Source of the DNA: DASQGA01 sp035535315
GTDB taxonomy: Bacteria; Actinomycetota; Thermoleophilia; Gaiellales; Gaiellaceae
NCBI GenBank assembly: GCA_035535315.1
Contig: DATLQD010000162.1
Coordinates: forward strand, 1 to 10,221
Reading direction: 5' to 3'
DNA: 10,221 bases
The notes under the pieces are model-generated. The model did no database searches. It saw only the letters and a list, made by a program, of their open reading frames with translations, and was not told the origin of the DNA. Shown here piece by piece: positions 1 through 7,328 of the stretch; position 1 is the stretch's first letter, and the number at the start of each line of letters is the position of its first letter. The position numbers and the translations under genes are program-made.

Positions 1-1
1 G

Positions 2-364
2 CTCGCCTTCTACACGGAGAAGCTCGGAATGGAGCTTCGCGAGGACGTGACCGTCCCCGAGATGGGCAACTTCCGCTGGCTGAGCGTCGGCGTGCCCGGG
101 CAGGACGACGTCGCCATCACGCTGATGGCCGTGCCGGGCCCACCGGTGTTCGACGAGGACACACGAGAGAAGATCCAGGCGCTGCTCGCGAAGGGCGCCT
201 CAGGTGGGCTCTTCTTCTCCACGGACGACGTTCAGGGCACGTACGAGGAACTCAAGAGCCGCGGCGTCGAGTTCTCTCAGGAGCCCACCGAGCAGCCGTA
301 CGGAATCGACGCCGGCTTCCGAGACCCGTCGGGCAACCAGTTCCGGGTGGCGCAGCAGAGCTAG
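2..364 (+). CDS. VOC-family (glyoxalase/bleomycin-resistance fold) protein, 5' truncated
   Basis: The reading frame is already open at the left edge and ends at TAG (362-364), so the N-terminus lies outside the window; about 120 residues are visible. The first visible residues, LAFYTEKLGMELREDV, are the typical first betaalpha unit of a VOC domain, and the tail YGIDAGFRDPSGNQFRVAQ is the typical last strand pair with the DPxGN turn. Members are small soluble cytoplasmic proteins, often dimers, that may be dioxygenases, isomerases, resistance proteins or proteins of unknown role. The substrate cannot be read from sequence, and the first metal ligand would lie before the window. An internal ATG at 29 falls inside the conserved fold and is not a plausible start. 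A 91-base gap with no evident terminator separates it from the next gene on the same strand. The family call is secure; the function is unknown. Confidence 0.88.
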   Translation, partial: LAFYTEKLGMELREDVTVPEMGNFRWLSVGVPGQDDVAITLMAVPGPPVFDEDTREKIQALLAKGASGGLFFSTDDVQGTYEELKSRGVEFSQEPTEQPYGIDAGFRDPSGNQFRVAQQS

Positions 365-455
365 GCCGACACAGAGCGGACGGAGCGACCCGCGGGTAAA
401 TCGATCCCGTCCTCGCGCCACGCGTCCTCACTACCGGGACCGTTAGGGCAGAACC

Positions 456-1904
456 GTGGAAGGCGAGTTCGTCGGTCAGATCCGGGGCTCATTGCTGTGC
501 ACCGACGTTTCGTGCAGGCTTGTGGTTGTGGACGGTCCGGACGTTCATTACGTGCGCAACGGGGAGGTGGCGCTCGCGTACCAGGTGTTCGGAAACGGGC
601 CCGTCGAGCTCGTGTACGCGCCGCAATGGATCAACAACCTCGAGGCCGCCTGGAGCAACCCGCTCTACGCCCGGTTTCTGAACCGGCTTGCGTCGTTGGC
701 GCGGGTGGTGTTCGTCGACAGGCGCGGGATGGGACTCTCGGATCGACTCTCAGCGACGGACGTGCCGCCGCTGGAGACGTTGATGGAGGATCTCCGCGTC
801 GTTATCGACTCGGCGGAGTTCAAGCGGCCCGTGCTTTTCGGCGGCTCGGACGCGGGTTGCGTCTGCGCGCTTTTTGCGGCAACCCACCCTGATCGAACGT
901 CCGCACTGATCGTGTACGGCCCCGAGGCGCGGGGGACGGCCAACAGCGACTATCCGTGGGCGTGGACGACCGAGGAGTGGGAGGTGTACCTCGCCGACAT
1001 GGACTCCGGTTGGGGAACCGACGCCTACGCGGCGAGGACATTCGAGTGGATCATGCCCTCGGCCAGGGCCGATTCGGAGCAGGGGCGGTGGTGGCGGACG
1101 ATGCAGCGGCTTTCGGCGACGCCTAGCTCGATGATCGCAATAGAGCGGATCTGGGCGGAGCTCGATATCCGCCCGGTGCTGCCCACGATTCAGGCGCCGA
1201 CGCTCGTCCTACATCGCACGGGCGACCCAGTCGAGCGCGTCGAGGCCGGTCGCGACTTCGCCCGGCGGATTCCCGGCGCGCAGTTCGTGGAACTCGCGGG
1301 CGACGATTGGCCTGTGTGGGCGGGCGACCAGAAGGCGCTCTTCGATGCGATCGAGTCGTTTCTCAGCGGCATTCGGGAGGAGGAGGCCGAGCTCGAGCGG
1401 GTTCTGGCGACCGTGCTCTTTACCGACATCGTTGGCTCGACCCAGAAGGCGTCGTCCATCGGAGACCGCGCTTGGAGGGAGCTGGTCGAGCGCCATCACT
1501 CGGTCGTACGCGCCATGCTCGGGCGCTATCGGGGTGTCGAGCAAGACGTCGCCGGTGACGGCTTCTTCGCGACGTTCGACGGGCCCGCTCGGGGAGTCAA
1601 GTGTGCGCAGGCGATCGTGGATGCGATCCGGCCACTCCAGATCCAAGTGCGCGCCGGCGTCCACACCGGCGAAGTCGGCACGGCAGGTGACAAGGTTTCC
1701 GGGATCGCCGTGAATGTTGCGGCCCGCATCGCCGCGCTCGCTGAGCCATCGGAGATCCTTGTCTCGCAGACGGTGAAGGACTTGGTCGCCGGATCGGGAC
1801 TGCGATTCCACCATCGCGGCAGCCGCGAGTTAAAGGGCGTCGAAGGAGCCTGGCATCTGTACGCCGTGGCGGGATCCAGGCGGGAGCCTGTTCTGACTGA
1901 CTAG
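456..1904 (+). CDS. alpha/beta-hydrolase fused to a class III nucleotidyl cyclase domain
   Basis: A 482-residue, apparently cytoplasmic two-domain protein. Residues ~30-305 are an alpha/beta-hydrolase: DRRGMGLSD at 88-96, nucleophile elbow GGSDAG with Ser131, and acid Asp257 in LHRTGDPVE. Residues ~314-470 are a class III cyclase catalytic domain: FTDIVGST with metal ligand Asp324, AGDGFFATF with metal ligand Asp368, and VNVAAR with Asn420 and Arg424, the usual transition-state residues. Class III domains make cAMP or cGMP; in this architecture the hydrolase part is usually taken as a sensor. Two oddities: the catalytic His of the family motif (GxDHxPWxGD) is Trp285 here (GDDWPVWAGD), and the usual substrate-selecting Lys and Asp appear as Asp364 and Lys413. 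The start is uncertain: GTG 456 has only a weak purine stretch upstream, and residues 1-25 do not resemble the family. A GTG at 528 would begin just before the conserved HYVRNGEVALAYQ. Confidence 0.9.
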   Translation: MEGEFVGQIRGSLLCTDVSCRLVVVDGPDVHYVRNGEVALAYQVFGNGPVELVYAPQWINNLEAAWSNPLYARFLNRLASLARVVFVDRRGMGLSDRLSATDVPPLETLMEDLRVVIDSAEFKRPVLFGGSDAGCVCALFAATHPDRTSALIVYGPEARGTANSDYPWAWTTEEWEVYLADMDSGWGTDAYAARTFEWIMPSARADSEQGRWWRTMQRLSATPSSMIAIERIWAELDIRPVLPTIQAPTLVLHRTGDPVERVEAGRDFARRIPGAQFVELAGDDWPVWAGDQKALFDAIESFLSGIREEEAELERVLATVLFTDIVGSTQKASSIGDRAWRELVERHHSVVRAMLGRYRGVEQDVAGDGFFATFDGPARGVKCAQAIVDAIRPLQIQVRAGVHTGEVGTAGDKVSGIAVNVAARIAALAEPSEILVSQTVKDLVAGSGLRFHHRGSRELKGVEGAWHLYAVAGSRREPVLTD

Positions 1905-1953
1905 CCGCACGAAACGTCAGCGGCGATCGCGATGAAAGCGCCGCGCGAGCTCT

Positions 1954-2409
1954 TCAGAGACACACCCTCGCCGAGGCCCGCAAGAATCTCCGCCGCCAAC
2001 CTTCGAGGAATTCTTCAAAGCTGGCCTCAAGCTCTTTGACGAAAGCGCCTCCCTCAGGACCGAGCGACGTCACATCGTAGGTCACCGCGACCTCGGTGAC
2101 GTCCGATGATTCCCCCTGCGTGCAAACCACGTCGATCGTGCCTGCGATGCGGTCGTGGGCGACGCGGGCGTAGCGCATTCCATCGTGGCGTCGCTCGAGC
2201 ACGATCCAGGTTGCCTTTCCGCCATCGCTTTCGGTCGTGAAGACGGTGCCGGGGGCAGAGTCGTCCTCGGCTGCCCCGCGAATCGCGTAGATCGGATTCC
2301 ACGAGGAGCCAGCCCATCGCCGCTCGCCTTCTGGGGTGAAGAGGGTACGCGCATCGGCCGGTGGCATCGGTAATGCGAATCGTCCATTGCATATCGCTCG
2401 TACGTTCAT
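1954..2409 (-). CDS. SRPBCC (START/polyketide-cyclase-like) family protein
   Basis: A 151-residue soluble protein with no signal peptide or membrane segment. The N-terminal strand, the ARTLFTPEGERRWAGSSWNP segment (residues ~20-39) and the C-terminal helix ELEASFEEFLEGWRRRFL fit the SRPBCC helix-grip fold, which encloses a hydrophobic cavity and binds lipids, polyketides or other apolar ligands. The ligand is unknown. The ATG at 2409 is well supported by the Shine-Dalgarno sequence GAAGGAGA (2415-2422 on the complement), 5 bases upstream. It lies 33 bases downstream of the exporter gene on the same strand, so co-transcription is likely. A role in handling a hydrophobic compound for that exporter is possible but inferred from proximity. 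It ends 49 bases from the convergent hydrolase-cyclase gene. Confidence 0.8.
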   Translation of the reverse strand: MNVRAICNGRFALPMPPADARTLFTPEGERRWAGSSWNPIYAIRGAAEDDSAPGTVFTTESDGGKATWIVLERRHDGMRYARVAHDRIAGTIDVVCTQGESSDVTEVAVTYDVTSLGPEGGAFVKELEASFEEFLEGWRRRFLRASARVCL

Positions 2410-2442
2410 CGGAGTCTCCTTCGAGTGTGATCTAGGTCAAAT

Positions 2443-4665
2443 TCACGGTGCCGCGTCGAGAGTAGGCTGCAAATGGTTGCTCGTTTTGATCGGCTCGTGG
2501 GCGAGCCTAGGAAGCCAATTGAGTCGGCGAGGCAGGTACCAGTTCCACTCGCCAAGAAGCTTCATCGTGGCGGGCAGGAGCACGCCGCGGATCAGCGTCG
2601 CGTCGATCAGCACGGCAGCGGCGAGCCCAACCCCGAGCTGCTTCAGCGACAGCTGCGAGAGCGTCGCGAAGATCGCGAAGACGAACACCATTACGGTCGC
2701 TGCAGCCGTGACCACCCCGGCGGTCGACTTGATCCCGTGCGCAATCGCTTCATCCGTCGCTAGGCCTCGCACGTGCGCCTCACGGATTCGGCTGAGGATG
2801 AACACGTGGTAGTCCATCGAAAGCCCGAAGAGGACGACGAAGAGGAAGAGGGGCAGCCACGAAACGATCGCCCCGGTCGCCTCGAAGCCGAGGAACGACG
2901 CGCCTACCCCGTGCTGGAAGACGACGACGAGCAGGCCGTACGCGGCGGCCACCGACAAGAGGTTGAGCACGATCGCCGTCACCCCGATCACCAGCGAGCG
3001 GAACGTGACGAGCAGGAGAAGAAAGGCGAGCCCAAGAACGAAGGCGAAGACAAGCGGCGTGTGCGACTTGATGACCGCGTTGAAGTCGTAAGAGCCCGCG
3101 ATCCCTCCGCCGACCAACGCTTCGATCCCAGGCGAGTCCAGCGTCTCCGACGTGATCCTCCTCAGCTCGGCCAGCGCATGCGCCGAGGTGGAATCGCCGA
3201 CGCCTCTTCCGGCGAGCGGGACAGAGACGACAGCGACCGTCTTCGTCGGATTGACGTCGACATCGATCGGCTCATGGCCCGCACCTGAGGCGAGCACTTG
3301 CTCTTCCAGGCGCTGAACGACCGCCTTGATCGAGGGGCTCGTCACATCAGGTGCCTTGACGACGACTGCAGCCGAGTCCGGGGCGCCCGGAAAGGCGGCG
3401 TCGATGCGGTTAAGCGTCTGCACGGCTGCGAGCCCCTGAGGCAGATCGCCGGAACCAGGGTCGGCGGTGTGCAGGCGAATCGAAGGCAGAGCGAGCGCGA
3501 TCAGCAGGCCACCGGCAAGGGCCGCAGCCACTAGCGGACGATGCAGCACCCGATCGAGAAGCGCACCCCAAACGCGCGACTCGCGCCCGCGCCGCGCCCG
3601 TGCGAAGCCGGGAATCCGCCCGGCCTCGACCTTATCGCCGAGCCTGGAGAGCACCGCCGGCAGGACGGTCAGCGAGCCCAGCATCGCGGTCGCGACGACG
3701 ATGATCGTGCCGAGCCCGACACCGACGAAGGTGGCGTTCCCGGCGAAGAACATGCCCGCCATCGCGACGATCACCGTCAGCCCCGAGATGAGAACCGAGC
3801 GTCCCGATGTCGCGGCGGCCGCCTCGAGCGCGGCCTCGCGCCCCTTCCCGAGCGCGCGCTCTTCCCGTTCGCGCTTGAGGTAGAAAAGCGAGTAGTCGAC
3901 GCCGACAGCGAGACCGATCAGGAGCATGACCGATCCGGCGGCGTCGTCGACGGGCAGGAGCTGGCTCGCGAAAGCGAGCGCGCCTGTCGCGCCCACGAAT
4001 GCAGTGAGCGCGAGGAGAACGGGCAGGAACGCCGCGAGAAGGGCGCCGACGGCAACGAGAAGGATGCCAAGCGTCAGCGGGACGGACGAGAATTCCGCCC
4101 GCCGGAAGTCCTTCTCGACGGTGTCGTCGAGAGCTCGGTCGATGCTCGGGCCGCCCGTCTCCTCGATCCGGAGCTCCGGGTGCGCCGCCTGAACCGCGGC
4201 GACGGCCGCGAGCGACCGGGCGACGCCGTCGTAGGCCTCACCCGTGTTGCCCTGCAGCTCGAAGGGGACGAGTGCCGAGCGGCCCGACTTCGAAATCTGG
4301 TCTTGGTTCCCACGCGCGTAGGGCGACTGCACGTGCTCGACGCCCTTGACCAGCGAGAGCGCGAGCACGACATCCCCCACAGCGCGTTTGAAGGCTGCAT
4401 CCCGGACCCCGAGAGTCGTGCTCTGGACCAGGACGACCTCCGCCGGGTTGTCGGGGAAGCCGGCGTTGTCGATGATCCGCTGAGCGCGCGCGGAGTCGCC
4501 ATTCATGCCGCCCGCATCGCTGAGCTCCTTCGTCCCGACCATGCTGCCGAGGACGAAGACGAGCGCGATGAGAGCGAGCCAACCGAGCGTGGCGGTCTTC
4601 CAGTGCCGAGCGCTCCAGCGGCCCGCTCGCGCGGCGATGTTCTGTGACTGTCCAAGGGGGTTCAT
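2443..4665 (-). CDS. MMPL/RND-superfamily membrane exporter
   Basis: A 740-residue polytopic membrane protein with the two-fold RND architecture: one helix (~25-43), a large extracytoplasmic domain (~45-190), a helix bundle (~195-340), a cytoplasmic linker, a helix at ~378-394, a second external domain (~396-535), and a second bundle (~537-705). Each bundle carries the Asp-Tyr pair used by MmpL proteins for proton relay: Asp257-Tyr258 in AVGVDYSLF and Asp618-Tyr619 in GLSMDYHVF. Members export lipids, siderophores or drugs using the proton motive force; the cargo here cannot be told. Length is normal for non-mycobacterial MMPL proteins. The ATG is fixed by a strong Shine-Dalgarno GGAGGAGG (complement of 4671-4678), 5 bases upstream. 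The upstream 126-base gap holds two operator-like elements. It probably forms an operon with the downstream SRPBCC gene. Confidence 0.95.
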   Translation of the reverse strand: MNPLGQSQNIAARAGRWSARHWKTATLGWLALIALVFVLGSMVGTKELSDAGGMNGDSARAQRIIDNAGFPDNPAEVVLVQSTTLGVRDAAFKRAVGDVVLALSLVKGVEHVQSPYARGNQDQISKSGRSALVPFELQGNTGEAYDGVARSLAAVAAVQAAHPELRIEETGGPSIDRALDDTVEKDFRRAEFSSVPLTLGILLVAVGALLAAFLPVLLALTAFVGATGALAFASQLLPVDDAAGSVMLLIGLAVGVDYSLFYLKREREERALGKGREAALEAAAATSGRSVLISGLTVIVAMAGMFFAGNATFVGVGLGTIIVVATAMLGSLTVLPAVLSRLGDKVEAGRIPGFARARRGRESRVWGALLDRVLHRPLVAAALAGGLLIALALPSIRLHTADPGSGDLPQGLAAVQTLNRIDAAFPGAPDSAAVVVKAPDVTSPSIKAVVQRLEEQVLASGAGHEPIDVDVNPTKTVAVVSVPLAGRGVGDSTSAHALAELRRITSETLDSPGIEALVGGGIAGSYDFNAVIKSHTPLVFAFVLGLAFLLLLVTFRSLVIGVTAIVLNLLSVAAAYGLLVVVFQHGVGASFLGFEATGAIVSWLPLFLFVVLFGLSMDYHVFILSRIREAHVRGLATDEAIAHGIKSTAGVVTAAATVMVFVFAIFATLSQLSLKQLGVGLAAAVLIDATLIRGVLLPATMKLLGEWNWYLPRRLNWLPRLAHEPIKTSNHLQPTLDAAP

Positions 4666-4752
4666 CGCTGCCTCCTCCGAGTCAGATGAGATTGCGTTGG
4701 AGGCTGGCAGCGGATGCGAGCGCTGAGAATCCGGCCCGCCGCCGTTCCCGCT

Positions 4753-4767
4753 ACTACCCGCCGTAGT
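4753..4767. promoter_or_regulatory. perfect inverted repeat, putative response-regulator operator
   Basis: ACTAC and GTAGT form perfect 5-base arms around a 5-base spacer (CCGCC), 87 bases upstream of the exporter ATG. Read on the complement it is GACTACGGCGGGTAGT, which resembles the second copy of the 16-base repeat with its flank (GACTACCGGCTAGCAGT at 7236-7252) apart from a 1-base spacer difference. Short ACT/AGT-type dyads are typical targets of LuxR/NarL-type regulators, and such a regulator is encoded directly upstream. There is no T-tract, and the element sits upstream of the exporter, so a terminator is less likely. The binding role is inferred. Confidence 0.5.
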
Positions 4768-4775
4768 CTTTCTGC

Positions 4776-4791
4776 GTACTGCTAGCCGGTA
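4776..4791 (-). repeat. 16-base direct repeat, copy 1 (exporter promoter region)
   Basis: GTACTGCTAGCCGGTA on the plus strand, identical to the copy at 7235-7250. It abuts the stop codon of the response-regulator gene (4792-4794) and lies 110 bases upstream of the exporter start. It is an imperfect dyad (TACTG-CTAGC-CGGTA). An exact 16-base match is not expected by chance in 10 kb, and both copies lie just outside coding sequence in the regions upstream of same-strand genes. A binding site for the adjacent LuxR-type regulator is the favoured reading. Confidence 0.6.
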
Positions 4792-5442
4792 CTACTGCGC
4801 GTCGAGGAAGGTGACGACGGCGAGGACGCGGCGGTGGTCTTCAGGCGACGGCGGAAGTCGCAGCGTCCCGAAGATGTTCTTCACGTGCTTCTCCACCGTG
4901 TGCTCGGTGATGAAGAGACGTTCGCCGATCGCCTTGTTCGAGCGTCCTTCGGCCATGAGGGCAAGCACCTCGAGCTCACGCTCGGTGAGGTTCTCGAGTG
5001 GCGTATCTCCTTTACGACGTTGGCCGACAAGCTGGGCAACGACGGTCGGGTCGAGGACGGAACCGCCCTCGCCGATCCGTTTGACGCTTTCGGACAGGTC
5101 ATCGAGATCGGAGACACGGTCCTTGAGCAAGTAGCCGACACGTTCCGTTCCGCCCGCGAGCAGCTCGACTGCGTAGCGAGCCTGCACCTGCTGGGAGAGG
5201 ACGAGTATGCCGATCTCGGGCCAGCGAGCGCGGATCAGCTTCGCTGCTTGCAACCCCTCGTCGGTGTACGTGGGCGGCATGCGGATGTCCACGATCGCGA
5301 CGTCGGGTTGAAGTTGCTCGACGAGCGCGCACAGCTCGTCCGCGTCCGCGGCAAGACCGACGACCTCGAAACCGGCCTCGTCGAGCAGGCGGGCCAAACC
5401 CTCGCGCAGGATGACCGCGTCGTCGGCAACGACTACTCGCAT
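4792..5442 (-). CDS. NarL/LuxR-family two-component response regulator
   Basis: A 216-residue cytoplasmic DNA-binding protein. The receiver domain (~1-120) has the acidic pair Asp7-Asp8, phospho-acceptor Asp52 in VDIRMPP, Ser83 at the switch Thr/Ser position, and Lys107 in the LLKD motif. The C-terminal LuxR-type HTH (~150-212) starts NLTERELEVLALMAEG and contains ITEHTVEKHVKNIF. Receiver and effector are complete, so phosphorylation-dependent DNA binding is expected. The insert PPTYTDEG after Asp52 is common in actinobacterial members. The start codon overlaps the end of the kinase gene by 10 bases (ATGCGAGTAG contains both the ATG and the kinase TAG), indicating translational coupling and a cognate pair. 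Likely targets are the repeat elements at 4753-4791 and 7235-7250 (inferred). Confidence 0.95.
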   Translation of the reverse strand: MRVVVADDAVILREGLARLLDEAGFEVVGLAADADELCALVEQLQPDVAIVDIRMPPTYTDEGLQAAKLIRARWPEIGILVLSQQVQARYAVELLAGGTERVGYLLKDRVSDLDDLSESVKRIGEGGSVLDPTVVAQLVGQRRKGDTPLENLTERELEVLALMAEGRSNKAIGERLFITEHTVEKHVKNIFGTLRLPPSPEDHRRVLAVVTFLDAQ

Positions 5443-7166
5443 GGGAACTGCGCGCGTAGGGTCGTACCACGTCCGGGCGGGCTGGAGACGGTCAGCCGGC
5501 CACCAAGCGCCTCCACGCGGTCGGCGAGCCCGCGCAATCCCGAGCCGCCTCCCGGCGCGGCTCCACCGATGCCGTCATCAGTGACCTCGAGCAGCACCGC
5601 GTCACCCTCCTTGGAGGCAACGAGCCGAACCCCGCTGGCGTGAGAATGCTTGGCAGCGTTCGAGAGGGCCTCACTGGCGACGAAGTAGGCCGCGCTCTCG
5701 ACCTGTTCGGGCAGTCGCCCTGTGACCGTAACCTCGAGTTTCACAGGCAATGCAGCACGGCGGGATAAGTCATCGAGCGCGGCTGCAAGTCCCCGCTCGA
5801 CCAGGATTGCCGGACGAATGCCTTGTGTGAGTTCACGCAGCTCCTCCAGTGCGGTCGCAAGCGCGTCACGTGCTTCCCGAAGAACTGGCTCGACCGCTGG
5901 TCGGTCGGCCGCCAGCTTCGATTCGACAAGGCCAAGGGTCATCGCGATCGACACGAGCCGCTGTTGTGTCCCGTCGTGCAGATCGCGCTCGATTCGCCTG
6001 CGCTCGCTCTCGGTCGCCTCGACCAGCCGCGCCCGCGACGCTTGCAGCTCAGCGAGCCGAGCCCGAAGCTCGGCTTGCAGGCGGGCGTTCTCGAGCGTTA
6101 GTGCCGCGGCGGCACAGACCGACTGCACGAGCTCGCTGTTCTCTGCGAGCGCGGGATCATGAATAAGCGCGGCGATCGTCTCCCCGTCCCGCTCGACCAC
6201 GGTTGCGGCTCGACCTGAGCTCGGCTGAGGCAGCTCGACGGGATGACCGCTCGAATCGACATAGCGGGCACCGGCGGGAACCCAGTAGGCGAGCTCGAGC
6301 GAGGGATCACCGAGCGCGCGGCCGAGCGCCTCGCGCAGGTCGACGGGCGTGGCGCTTTCGCCCAGCTCGACGACGAGCCCGGCAACCGCACCGCGCGCGA
6401 GCCGCCGCTGCAAGAGGACAGCCAGGACAGCAATCGGGATCGAGGCGAAGACGAGCGAGCGCGACCACGCGGGCCCGGGGCCGAGCGGGTGATCGAAGAT
6501 GTCGTTGGCGACGGAGATCGCGAGGGCGGCGAACATCGCGCTGCCCGCCCAGAGCACGGGAGCGCCCGCGCGCCGTTCGGGTGGGCTTGCGCGTCGCCAT
6601 CTACGCACGAGGAGTCCGACCGTAAAGACGCACAAGAACACTCCGACGGTCCGCTGGCTCTGGAGAAGCGCATCCGCCACCGTGTCGTTGCGGGTGATCT
6701 CGAGAGCGTTGCTCGGGCAGTCCGAGCAGATTTGCGAGCGCGAGTCGGCGAAAAGGAGCCACGCAAACTCGACCACCGTGGCAATAACGACAGCGGCCGT
6801 GAGGAGGCCGAGGTCGAGCTTGCTCCGCAAACGACCAGTCGGGAACGAGAGAACCAGGTAGACGAAACCGAGCAGGTACAGGTCCTCGAGCACCGTCCCG
6901 AGGGTGAAGAGAAAGGATTCGTTCGAGTCCGCGAGGAAGGTGACAAACCAGGCGAAGCCGATAAAGACCATGACCGCGCCCAGTCGGTTCTCAGGCCGCT
7001 GCCTCCACGCGATGAGACCGCTTCCGATGTAAGCCCAGCCGACGACCAAGGCGAGAACCGCAGAAACTGCGGCCGGGCTGAGCTCGCGATCGCTGCCGAG
7101 GACGAGCGACGCCGCTCCCACTCCTGCTGCGAGTGCGACGAGTGTGATGGGGAGATCGCGCTTCAT
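5433..7166 (-). CDS. membrane sensor histidine kinase, NarL/HisKA_3 type
   Basis: A 577-residue sensor kinase. About eight membrane helices fill residues 6-252, with positively charged internal loops at RQRPENR (55-61) and GRLRSK (111-116). The loop after helix 5 (~141-172), predicted external, carries Cys147-x-x-Cys150. Residues ~253-350 are a soluble linker that may be GAF-like, followed by a short coiled coil (~355-385). The HisKA_3 dimerisation domain has SERRRIERDLHDGTQQRL with phospho-acceptor His397. The ATPase domain shows an N box at Asn503 (ASEALSNAAKHSHA), DDGIGG at 530-535, and the glycine-rich GSGLRGLADR at 541-550. It should autophosphorylate and pass phosphate to Asp52 of the overlapping regulator. 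The ATG at 7166 starts just before the first helix but has only a weak Shine-Dalgarno site. The signal is unknown. Confidence 0.94.
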   Translation of the reverse strand: MKRDLPITLVALAAGVGAASLVLGSDRELSPAAVSAVLALVVGWAYIGSGLIAWRQRPENRLGAVMVFIGFAWFVTFLADSNESFLFTLGTVLEDLYLLGFVYLVLSFPTGRLRSKLDLGLLTAAVVIATVVEFAWLLFADSRSQICSDCPSNALEITRNDTVADALLQSQRTVGVFLCVFTVGLLVRRWRRASPPERRAGAPVLWAGSAMFAALAISVANDIFDHPLGPGPAWSRSLVFASIPIAVLAVLLQRRLARGAVAGLVVELGESATPVDLREALGRALGDPSLELAYWVPAGARYVDSSGHPVELPQPSSGRAATVVERDGETIAALIHDPALAENSELVQSVCAAAALTLENARLQAELRARLAELQASRARLVEATESERRRIERDLHDGTQQRLVSIAMTLGLVESKLAADRPAVEPVLREARDALATALEELRELTQGIRPAILVERGLAAALDDLSRRAALPVKLEVTVTGRLPEQVESAAYFVASEALSNAAKHSHASGVRLVASKEGDAVLLEVTDDGIGGAAPGGGSGLRGLADRVEALGGRLTVSSPPGRGTTLRAQFPCE

Positions 7167-7234
7167 ACGTCGATCAGGAAATCGTGAACCTTCGCCGAGA
7201 GCGTGTACAGCCCGGCGGGCCAGAGTTTCGAGGA

Positions 7235-7250
7235 GTACTGCTAGCCGGTA
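7235..7250 (-). repeat. 16-base direct repeat, copy 2 (kinase promoter region)
   Basis: Exact second copy of GTACTGCTAGCCGGTA, in the same orientation as the copy at 4776-4791. It lies in the 162-base divergent region (7167-7328), 68 bases upstream of the kinase ATG and 78 bases upstream of the ATG at 7329, so one bound site could affect both directions. On the complement, with flanking bases, it reads GACTACCGGCTAGCAGT, with near-dyad arms ACTAC/GCAGT. I could not assign -10 or -35 boxes with confidence, and nothing else distinctive was seen in this intergenic region. Confidence 0.6.
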
Positions 7251-7328
7251 GTCAAAGTCCAGGCACCGGGCTGGTGGCCATTCGGACCGCGGCGGACACT
7301 GACACGGACGTCTCGAGAAAGGAAGGTC

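Noticed and set aside
1920..1944. GCGGCG...CGCCGC stem between the convergent gene ends
   Set aside because: Six-base arms with a 13-base loop and no T-tract on either strand; too weak to call a terminator in high-GC DNA.
3541..4647. Long plus-strand open frame (368 codons) opposite the exporter gene
   Set aside because: Its product is highly charged and low-complexity (Arg, Glu, Asp), as expected from the complement of a high-GC coding strand. The minus strand encodes a clear MMPL protein.
6243..7187. Long plus-strand open frame (314 codons) opposite the kinase gene
   Set aside because: Same reason: a charged shadow of a recognisable histidine kinase, with no Shine-Dalgarno or family motif.
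4776..7250. The 16-base repeats as target-site duplication or attachment sites of a mobile element carrying the kinase pair
   Set aside because: No transposase, integrase or terminal inverted repeats, base composition like the neighbours, and the positions suit operators better. It is not excluded by sequence alone.
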